DNA of 13,286 nucleotides from CAZLLV01 sp964560325. GTDB taxonomy: Bacteria; Acidobacteriota; Thermoanaerobaculia; Multivoradales; DATKCC01. Both the position numbers and the translations under genes were made by a program. Below, one piece after another: positions 1 through 6,028 of this stretch. Where the stretch lies: assembly GCA_964560325.1 (NCBI GenBank), contig CAZLLV010000253.1, positions 1 to 13,286 on the forward strand. Reading direction: 5' to 3'. The notes under the pieces were generated by a model, which did not search any database, was not told the DNA's origin, and saw nothing but the letters and a program-made list of their open reading frames with translations. Position 1 is the stretch's first letter. Every line of letters begins with the position of its first letter.

Positions 1-1
1 C

Positions 2-667
2 GCATGCCGGGGCCGCTTGAAACGACCGGCTCCCGGCTGTGGCACCTGCGGCGAGGCGATCCCGGCGGCTGCCGCCGCGGCCGCGGACGGCGTGCCCGCT
101 CCGGCCGGCGGATGGCTTTGCGGCGGCTGCCGGAGCGATCCACCCCCTTTCGCCGCGCTCGTCGTCCCCTGGTCGTACGAGGAGCCGGTCGCCGCCGTGG
201 TCCGGGCGCTCAAGTTCGGGCGCCTCGACTACCTGGGCGGCCATCTCGCCCGGGAGCTGGCGGAGGCGATCGGCCGCACCGCGGCCGGAGCGGACGGCCG
301 GGGTTGGGATGCGGTGGTGCCGGTGCCGCTCCACTGGCGCCGGCGCTGGAGTCGGGGCTACAACCAGGCGGAGCGGATCGCCCGCCCCCTCGCCCGCCGG
401 CTCGGCGTGCCGTGCGTGGAGGCGCTCCGCCGCCGGCGGGCGACGCCGCCCCAGACCGGCCTCGATCGTAAGCGCCGTCTCGAGAGCCCCCGGCGAGCCT
501 TCGGGCCGCGTCGGCGGTGGGCCGCCCGGTTCCGGTCCGGACGCGCGATCCTGGTCGACGACGTGACGACCACCGGGGCGACTCTGCGGGCGGCCGCGCT
601 CGCCCTCCGGGAGGCGGGCTTCGACGAGGTGCTCGCGGTCGCCGCCGCGCGGACCCCGGACGAATAG
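2..667 (+). CDS. comF: ComF-family phosphoribosyltransferase-like protein, 5' truncated by the window edge
   Basis: This is a ComF/GntX-type protein. Family members pair a zinc-ribbon-like N-terminus with a type I phosphoribosyltransferase fold; ComF acts in DNA uptake in naturally competent bacteria, and in many others its role is unproven. The frame is open back to base 2, with cysteines (a CGTCGEA motif, then LCGGC) that look like the remains of the zinc ribbon. The true start is therefore probably upstream, and the in-frame TTG at 17 is only a fallback. The conserved VPVPLHWRRRWSRGYNQ segment (about nt 320-370) and the PRPP-binding loop ILVDDVTTTGATL (about nt 547-585) are intact. The last ends in the DD-x-TTTG-x-T signature of phosphoribosyltransferases. 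The C-terminus, at TAG 665-667, has normal family length after the PRPP loop. The next gene has its own promoter 60 bp downstream, so the two are probably not one operon. Confidence 0.87.
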   Translation, partial: ACRGRLKRPAPGCGTCGEAIPAAAAAAADGVPAPAGGWLCGGCRSDPPPFAALVVPWSYEEPVAAVVRALKFGRLDYLGGHLARELAEAIGRTAAGADGRGWDAVVPVPLHWRRRWSRGYNQAERIARPLARRLGVPCVEALRRRRATPPQTGLDRKRRLESPRRAFGPRRRWAARFRSGRAILVDDVTTTGATLRAAALALREAGFDEVLAVAAARTPDE

Positions 668-730
668 GCCGTGGTACTCTGGTGGTCCCGCAAGGGGGAT
701 CGACGCGTGGCCGCGCCCGCGGAGCTCGGG

Positions 731-759
731 TTGACACGGTTGCTTCGCGGATCTAGACT
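731..759 (+). promoter_or_regulatory. Sigma-70-type promoter of the barrel protein gene
   Basis: A perfect -35 hexamer TTGACA (731-736) is followed by a 17-bp spacer and the -10 hexamer TAGACT (754-759, 4 of 6 consensus positions). Transcription should begin near 765-767, about 20 nt before the ATG at 785. This helps decide the start: an in-frame GTG at 671 lies upstream of the promoter and would add a non-secretory N-terminus. I see no strong Shine-Dalgarno sequence in the short leader. Confidence 0.72.
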
Positions 760-784
760 CGGCTACAGCTCGGAACTCTTCTTC

Positions 785-2857
785 ATGCGCCGACTCGAAC
801 GACAGCTCACCCGTCTCGTCGCCCTCTCGCTAGGGCTCGCGGGGCTGGGTCTGGGGTCGCTGGCCGCGGCGGCACACGCCGCGCCCGTCGCGCGTGCGGT
901 CGCGCCCGAAGCCGGCCCGCTGCGCGCGGTCGAGGCGGCCTCGCCGGGCGTCTTCGGGCGCGTCGTCGGCGAGGCCGACCCGCTGCCGGCGGTGCGGGTC
1001 TACGCCTACAAGCTCGCCGACCTGACCCTCCACCAGGTCCGGACGAACGACGCCGGACGCTTCCGCTTCTCCGAGCTGCCCGCCGGCCTCTACAAGATCA
1101 TCGCGCACAAGGCGGGGTTCGTCCCCGCGGTCGTCATGCTCACCCGGGCTCGCGAGGACGCGCAGCAGTTCCTCGAGCTCCAGCTCGCGACACGCGGCGA
1201 GATCGACGCGCCGGAGGACGACGACTTCTGGGCCGTGCGCGACCGAATCCCGCCGGACGTTCTGCGCGAGATCACGAAGCCGGACCAGATCACCTCGGTC
1301 CGCCTGACCGACTCGCCCTTCCGCGGCGTCGACCCCGCCACGGTGCGCTTCGCCACCGAGATGGAGGCGATGACCGGCGTCGAGCACGTGCCGGCGATCG
1401 GGGGCGACGCGCTCTTGACCGGTGGCCAGGTCGGGCTCGAAGGGAGCATGGGCGGTGTCCGCGTCGGGCTCTCCGGCGACTACTGGCACCTCGGTCCGAC
1501 GGGCACCTACCAGGACGCGGGCCAGGACTCAGGCGGCCAGATGCGCCAGATCGCCCTGCAGCTCGAAGGTGGGCCCGCCGCGGTCGGCCTCTCGACCCGC
1601 AACCAGCGTGTCGCGGGCGACGAGGGCGAGCCGGTCGACTTCGAGGTTCACCGCCTGAGCTGGAACCAGCAGCTCGGCGAGAGCTCGCGGACGCACGTGG
1701 CGGCGCAGTACACGAGCCAGGCGAACTACTACTCCAGCCAGAACTGGATCGTTCCGTTCGAGGTGCCGCGCCAGTCGAGCTCGTGGGAGGCGGAAGGCTC
1801 CTACACCGTCGAGCCCTCCGACCGCCTCAGCTTCCAGGGCGGCGTGCGCTACCGCGACCGCGAGGTCGGCGTCGAGAGCGCCGGGGCCTTCGGCGAAGGC
1901 GTGGAGCCGCTCCACGACGAGCGCCTCGACCTGTTCGGCCGGTCGGGCGTGCGGATCCGGCCCGCGGTGCTGGTCGAGTACGGCCTCTACACCACGCTGC
2001 GCGACGGCTCGCTGTCGCTCATCCCCCAGGGCGGCGTGGTGATGCAGCTCGGCGACCACTGGCAGGCCTCGACCCTGCTCAGCCACAAGCTCGCCTCGGA
2101 CGGCACGCCGGGCCCGCGCGATTTCGTGCCGGCCTTCTACCACGAGTCGAACGCCTGCACGCAGGGCGAGGAGCGCTGCTACAAGCTCGCCTTCACCCGC
2201 GACGCCGGCGACGATTCGTCGCTCTCGATCGGCGCCGTCCACCGGGAGATCGGCGAGACGCTGCGGCTCTTCTTCAACGACGACTTCTTCAACCACCTAG
2301 AGAGCCTCTACCTGGTGCAGGGCGACGAGCTGCCCGAGATCCAGATGGGTTTCAGCCGGCGGCTCACGCCGAAGCTCCTGACCCGGTTCGAGTCGAACCT
2401 GGGAAGCGGCGGTGGCGGCATCTTCTACGCGGCCGACCTGTCGCGCTACGAGAACTCGGTGCGCTACCTGGTGACCTCGCTCGACACGCACTACCAGGGG
2501 ACCGACACCGGGCTGTTCATCTCGTTCCACCACCTCGAGCAGGAGCTCGAGGCGCTGCCCCCGCTGCCGGGCGGCGTGCCGACCGGCTATGCGGGCTACG
2601 CACCGGTCGGTCCCACCGGCGGCTCCGGGCTCGCCGGCAAGGCCGGCATCGGCTCCGCCTCGACGGCACCGCGGCTGGAGCTCCAGCGGCTCCAGCTCAT
2701 GCTGACGCAGGATCTCAACATCCTTCTCGACCTCGCCGCCGACTGGGCGGTCAAGCTCAACATGGAGGTCTCCCGGGGCAGCGCGCTCTCGGGCTCGGAG
2801 GAGGATGACGAGGAGATCCGCCGCCGTATCCTCGGCGGCTTCGCGGTGCGTTTCTAG
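785..2857 (+). CDS. Outer-membrane beta-barrel protein with N-terminal carboxypeptidase-regulatory-like domain, function unknown
   Basis: The predicted product has 690 residues and is exported. Residues 1-32 are a classic signal peptide: Arg-rich start, Leu/Gly/Ala core, and AHA before the cleavage site. Residues about 55-115 resemble a CarboxypepD_reg beta-sandwich (GRVVGE..., TNDAGRFRFSELPAGLYKIIAHKAGF), as found at the N-terminus of many outer-membrane proteins. From about residue 190 onward the sequence has alternating, aromatic-rich, amphipathic strands with many Tyr/Trp/Gly turns. The chain ends ...GGFAVRF, and a terminal Phe is the usual BAM recognition residue of barrel proteins. I see no TonB plug domain or TonB box, so a TonB-dependent receptor is less likely than a plug-less barrel. 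A Cys pair about 8 residues apart (nt about 2157-2180) may form a disulfide in an extracellular loop. The ATG at 785 is chosen from the signal peptide and the promoter at 731-759. The substrate is unknown. Confidence 0.8.
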   Translation: MRRLERQLTRLVALSLGLAGLGLGSLAAAAHAAPVARAVAPEAGPLRAVEAASPGVFGRVVGEADPLPAVRVYAYKLADLTLHQVRTNDAGRFRFSELPAGLYKIIAHKAGFVPAVVMLTRAREDAQQFLELQLATRGEIDAPEDDDFWAVRDRIPPDVLREITKPDQITSVRLTDSPFRGVDPATVRFATEMEAMTGVEHVPAIGGDALLTGGQVGLEGSMGGVRVGLSGDYWHLGPTGTYQDAGQDSGGQMRQIALQLEGGPAAVGLSTRNQRVAGDEGEPVDFEVHRLSWNQQLGESSRTHVAAQYTSQANYYSSQNWIVPFEVPRQSSSWEAEGSYTVEPSDRLSFQGGVRYRDREVGVESAGAFGEGVEPLHDERLDLFGRSGVRIRPAVLVEYGLYTTLRDGSLSLIPQGGVVMQLGDHWQASTLLSHKLASDGTPGPRDFVPAFYHESNACTQGEERCYKLAFTRDAGDDSSLSIGAVHREIGETLRLFFNDDFFNHLESLYLVQGDELPEIQMGFSRRLTPKLLTRFESNLGSGGGGIFYAADLSRYENSVRYLVTSLDTHYQGTDTGLFISFHHLEQELEALPPLPGGVPTGYAGYAPVGPTGGSGLAGKAGIGSASTAPRLELQRLQLMLTQDLNILLDLAADWAVKLNMEVSRGSALSGSEEDDEEIRRRILGGFAVRF

Positions 2858-2896
2858 TCCCAGCCGGGCCTTCCGACCGCCACATTCTTGCTTGTA

Positions 2897-2919
2897 GGGG
2901 CGGAGCCTTGTCTCCGCCC
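2897..2919. repeat. REP-like GC hairpin (possible terminator)
   Basis: GGGCGGAG (2898-2905) and CTCCGCCC (2912-2919) are perfect 8-bp inverted arms around a 6-nt loop, 40 bp after the barrel gene's stop codon. No T-tract follows on either strand, so a canonical Rho-independent terminator is not supported. The form, a TTGTAGGGG lead-in to a GC-rich hairpin between genes, resembles dispersed intergenic palindromic repeats found in many copies in some GC-rich genomes. It could still stall or terminate transcription of the upstream gene. Confidence 0.5.
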
Positions 2920-2942
2920 GCAGGGTACCTGGCGCGTCCTCG

Positions 2943-3036
2943 GAATCGGCGGGTTGGATCCAAAAAGTCGGATATGATCCATTCGCATGGATGGACGGCG
3001 TCAAATCGGCATGAAACGGGGGTTTTCGGCCGATTC
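2943..3036. promoter_or_regulatory. Three AATCGGC heptamers, candidate activator half-sites
   Basis: AATCGGC occurs at 2944-2950 and 3004-3010 on the + strand and as its reverse complement GCCGATT at 3029-3035. The first and third extend to an 8-mer match (GAATCGGC at 2943, GCCGATTC ending at 3036). The two direct copies are exactly 60 bp apart, near a whole number of helical turns. All three lie upstream of the sigma-54 promoter, at roughly -130, -70 and -45 relative to the predicted transcription start. That is where an NtrC-type activator would be expected to bind. Binding by the downstream regulator is inference. Confidence 0.4.
2977..2992. repeat. 16-bp palindrome, candidate operator or upstream activating site
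   Basis: ATCCAT (2977-2982) and ATGGAT (2987-2992) are perfect inverted arms around a 4-bp centre (TCGC). The site is centred about 93 bp upstream of the predicted sigma-54 transcription start, inside the normal range for enhancer sites of Fis-type activators. It directly abuts a TATGAT hexamer (2973-2978) that looks like a -10 box but lacks a correctly spaced -35. It may be a dimer binding site; the protein is not known. Confidence 0.35.
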
Positions 3037-3051
3037 AAGAAACCGTTTCCG

Positions 3052-3067
3052 TGGCACGGAACATGCT
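3052..3067 (+). promoter_or_regulatory. Sigma-54 (RpoN) -24/-12 promoter of the kinase-regulator operon
   Basis: The sequence TGGCACG-N4-ATGCT matches the RpoN consensus TGGCACG-N4-TTGCW at 11 of 12 defined positions. The invariant GG (3053-3054) and GC (3065-3066) are separated by exactly 10 bp, as required. The predicted start of transcription is about 3077-3079, leaving a leader of about 20 nt before the ATG at 3098. The -24 element sits inside a perfect 15-bp inverted repeat, TTCCGTGGCACGGAA (3047-3061). RpoN promoters need an AAA+ activator, and the second gene of this operon encodes one. Confidence 0.78.
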
Positions 3068-3085
3068 CCTGTCGTCGGACAGGAG
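3066..3085. repeat. Perfect 8-bp inverted repeat over the -12 box, start site and Shine-Dalgarno
   Basis: CTCCTGTC (3066-3073) and GACAGGAG (3078-3085) are perfect inverted arms around the tetranucleotide GTCG. The right arm contains AGGAG (3081-3085), the only plausible Shine-Dalgarno for the ATG at 3098, although its 12-nt spacing is longer than ideal. In a transcript begun further upstream, this hairpin would hide the ribosome-binding site. In a transcript begun at the sigma-54 start (about 3078), the left arm is missing and the site is free. The repeat could equally be a DNA operator. Confidence 0.5.
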
Positions 3086-3097
3086 TCCATAGTCTTC

Positions 3098-6028
3098 ATG
3101 CCGAAGAAGCGTTTTCGCAATCACGTAGCGCTCGCGCTCTCCGTTTTGGCCGCGCTCGCCGTGGCCGTGCTCGGTGTGGTCAGCCTGGTGCGGGCGGTCG
3201 AGACGTTCCAGCCCGCGGGCTTCTCGGCGCGCGCCGCGGGCAGCGGCTGGGTGGTCGGCGAGGTCTTCCACCCGGAGACGGGGCTCGATCCGGGGGATCA
3301 CGTCCTCCTCGCCGGGGGCGAGCCGGCCGCCGCGCTGGGCGAGCGCCTGCGCCGCACGGAGACCACCGAGCTGGTGGTGCTCCGGGGTGAAGAGCTGGTC
3401 GAGGTGCTCTACCGCCGGCCGCCGCTCGACGTCGATTGGCCCTACCTGATCCTCGCCTTCATCGGCAGCCTCTACCTCCTGATCGGCGTCTACACCGCGA
3501 TGCGCGAGCGCCGGGCCGACGCCTGGCTCTTCTACCTCTGGTGCCTCGCGTCGGCCGGTCTCTACCTGGTCACCCCGACGACGCTCGCCGACCCGGCCGG
3601 GCGCCTGCTCCACGTGGCGGAGGAGCTGGCGCGGGCGCTCCTGCCGCCACTCACGCTCCACCTGTTCCTGGTCTTCCCTCGCCGCAATCCCGAGCCGGCC
3701 GCCGACGGCGCCGTGGCCGCGCCGGACCGGATCCGCTGGATGCCGTTCCTCTACCTGCCGGCGGCGGTCCTCCTCACGCTCCAGGCGGCGCTCGTCTTCG
3801 GCACCGGCCGCTGGCTCGAAGCGAGCGCCGCCACGCGCCTGCTCCCCGTCCTCGACCGGGCGAGCCTCGTCCACCTGGTGCTCTTCGGGCTGGCCGCGCT
3901 CGCGGTGCTGACGGTACGCCTCGCGCGCCACCGGGAGTGGGAGGAGCGGCGGCAGCTCCAGTGGATCGCGGTCGGGCTGGGCGTCGGCTACGTCCCCTTC
4001 CTGCTGCTCTACGTGGTCCCGTACACGCTGGGCGCCGGGCTGCCGCGTCCGCTCGCCGCCGCCGCGGTGGTGCCGCTCGCGGTGGTGCCGATCGCCTTCT
4101 CGTGGGCGATCCTCCGCTACCGGCTCTGGGACCTCGGCGTGGTGCTGCGGGAGACCGCGTCGACCGCGCTCACCGTGCTGCTCGCGGCCGGCGCCTTCGC
4201 CCTCGCTCACCTCGCGGTCTCCCGCGGCGTGCCGGAGGAGATGACGCTGGTGCGGAACTTCCTCACCTTCGGCTCGGGTGTCGTGATCGCCGGCCTCCTG
4301 GTGCCGACCCGGCGTCAGGTCGGTACGGCGCTCGAGCGCCTCCAGTACGGCCGGGCGATGTCGAAGCGGCGCGCCCTTTCGCGCCTCGGCCGCGAGCTCC
4401 TGATGGAGAAGAACCTCCACCGGCTCTGCCGCGAGCTGCTCGACGAGCTGGTCGAGGCGGTCGAGCTCGACGGCGCCAACCTCTACCTGGTGGAGGGGGG
4501 CCGCCTGATCCGCGTCCTGCCCGACGAGCGCATCCCGGAGGCGGTCGACTTCGAGGAGCTCGGGACCGAGATCTGGGAGCGCGAGCTCGAAGGGCTGACC
4601 GGCGTCTCGATGCCGGGGCGCCGGCTCGGAGTGCGCCAGCGCCTGTTCATCAGCGGCTTCCGCTACGCCTTCCCGCTCACCGTCCGCGGCGGTCCGGTGG
4701 GGCTCCTGATCACCACCTTCCGGGTCGGCGACGTGCCGCTGTCGAGCGACGACCTCGAGCTGGTGCGTCAGGTCACCGGCGGCGCCGCGCTCGCGATCGA
4801 GAACGCGCGCCTCTTCGAGAGCCTCCAGCGGCAGCTCGAGGAGACCGTCCACCTCCAGCGCTTCAACGAAGGGATCATCGAGTCCTCGCCCGCCGGCATG
4901 GCGGTGCTCGACACGGACGACCGGATCCTCTCGACCAACGCCGCCTTCGCCGCTCTCGTCCGCCGCTCGCGCGAGTCGCTCGCCGGCGAGCCGGTCGCCG
5001 AGGTGCTGCCGGTCGAGCCGCTGCCGCGGCCGGGCGAGCGGCTGGTCGAGGTGAGCTACTGCGACGCCGAGGGCGCCGAGCGCCACCTCCAGCTCTCGGT
5101 CGCCTCCTTCTCCGACGCCTCGCGCGCGGAGGACGGCACCTCGCCGGCCGATCTGCGGGTGCTGGTCGTCTACGACGTGAGCGACCGGGTGGCGATGGAG
5201 AAGAGCCTGCGCGAGAAGGACCGGCTGGCGGCGCTCGGGGTGCTGGCGGCCGGCGTGGCCCACGAGGTGAACACGCCGATCACCGGGATCTCGAGCTACG
5301 CCCAGATGCTCCTCTCGGACACGTCGCCCGACGATCCGAAGCACGAGATCCTGCGCAAGGTCGAGCGCCAGACCTTCCGCGCCGCGCGCATCGTCAACAA
5401 CCTCCTCGACTTCGCGCGCAAGCGGGACGGCGAGCGGGCACCGATCGACCTCGGCCCGCTGGTGGAGGATTCGCTCGATCTCCTGGCCGAGCGCCGCGCG
5501 CGGAAGGGTGTCGCCCTCGAGCTGCGGCTGCCGGCCGAGCGGCTCGAGGTGTCGGCCGACGACGGCGAGCTCCAGCAGGTGCTGACCAACCTGGCGCTCA
5601 ACGCGATCGACGCCATGGGAGAGGAGCGGGGCCGTCGGGCGGGCGGCACGCTGACGATCGAGGCGTGGGCCGAAGGCGGCCGGGCGCGGATCGCCGTCTC
5701 CGACACCGGGTACGGGATGACGCCCGAGGAGCTGGCGCGGGTCTTCGAGCCGTTCTACTCGACCAAGGCCGACCAGGGCGGCACCGGGCTCGGCCTCGCC
5801 ATCAGCAAGGAGATCGTGGAGCGCCACGGCGGCACGCTGACCGCCGAGAGCGAGCCGGGGAGCGGCACCCGCTTCCTGGTCGACCTGCCGCTCCTGGGGC
5901 ACGAAGCGCCGCCGGCCGCCGAGGCCAACGCGGCGGAACCATCCGATGCGGGCATGGAGTCTTCACGGCACGATGACGATCGACGAGATCGAAAGGATCG
6001 AGGAGGGGAGAGCGAGAGGAACGGATGA
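3098..6028 (+). CDS. Multi-domain membrane histidine kinase (PDZ-like, ~10 TM, GAF, PAS, HisKA, HATPase)
   Basis: This is a 976-residue sensor kinase of a two-component system. Domains in order: TM1 (about 10-31); a PDZ-like periplasmic segment (about 42-108, VVGEVFHPETGLDPGDHVLLAGGEP spread over it); about nine more membrane segments (about 115-405); GAF (about 427-575); PAS (about 589-700); dimerisation domain with phospho-acceptor His722 in VAHEVNTP; and ATPase domain with N-box (Asn835, NLALNAIDAM), G1 (DTGYGM from 869), F-box (VFEPFYSTK) and G2 (GGTGLGLAISK from 894). All catalytic motifs are intact. The charged tail (DDDRRDRKDRGG...) follows the kinase core. The ATG at 3098 is chosen because MPKKRF leads straight into TM1, AGGAG lies upstream, and the sigma-54 promoter ends just before it; an in-frame ATG at 2987 lies upstream of that promoter. 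Its stop overlaps the next start (ATGA, 6025-6028), so it pairs with the NtrC-type regulator. The signal sensed is unknown. Confidence 0.93.
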   Translation: MPKKRFRNHVALALSVLAALAVAVLGVVSLVRAVETFQPAGFSARAAGSGWVVGEVFHPETGLDPGDHVLLAGGEPAAALGERLRRTETTELVVLRGEELVEVLYRRPPLDVDWPYLILAFIGSLYLLIGVYTAMRERRADAWLFYLWCLASAGLYLVTPTTLADPAGRLLHVAEELARALLPPLTLHLFLVFPRRNPEPAADGAVAAPDRIRWMPFLYLPAAVLLTLQAALVFGTGRWLEASAATRLLPVLDRASLVHLVLFGLAALAVLTVRLARHREWEERRQLQWIAVGLGVGYVPFLLLYVVPYTLGAGLPRPLAAAAVVPLAVVPIAFSWAILRYRLWDLGVVLRETASTALTVLLAAGAFALAHLAVSRGVPEEMTLVRNFLTFGSGVVIAGLLVPTRRQVGTALERLQYGRAMSKRRALSRLGRELLMEKNLHRLCRELLDELVEAVELDGANLYLVEGGRLIRVLPDERIPEAVDFEELGTEIWERELEGLTGVSMPGRRLGVRQRLFISGFRYAFPLTVRGGPVGLLITTFRVGDVPLSSDDLELVRQVTGGAALAIENARLFESLQRQLEETVHLQRFNEGIIESSPAGMAVLDTDDRILSTNAAFAALVRRSRESLAGEPVAEVLPVEPLPRPGERLVEVSYCDAEGAERHLQLSVASFSDASRAEDGTSPADLRVLVVYDVSDRVAMEKSLREKDRLAALGVLAAGVAHEVNTPITGISSYAQMLLSDTSPDDPKHEILRKVERQTFRAARIVNNLLDFARKRDGERAPIDLGPLVEDSLDLLAERRARKGVALELRLPAERLEVSADDGELQQVLTNLALNAIDAMGEERGRRAGGTLTIEAWAEGGRARIAVSDTGYGMTPEELARVFEPFYSTKADQGGTGLGLAISKEIVERHGGTLTAESEPGSGTRFLVDLPLLGHEAPPAAEANAAEPSDAGMESSRHDDDRRDRKDRGGESERNG

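Noticed and set aside
671..784. N-terminal extension of the barrel protein from the GTG at 671
   Set aside because: It lies upstream of and across the promoter at 731-759 and would bury the signal peptide that begins at 785.
2954..2978. Sigma-70-like promoter TTGGAT ... TATGAT
   Set aside because: The -10 is good (5 of 6) but the spacer is only 13 bp, and no better -35 exists at 16-18 bp. It remains a possible weak start for the long leader but is not called.
3035..5902. 955-residue open frame on the - strand opposite the kinase gene
   Set aside because: It is a shadow frame. Composition is dominated by Arg, Glu, His, Gln, Val and Leu as expected from the complement of GC3-biased codons, with no recognisable domain, while the + strand carries every histidine-kinase motif.
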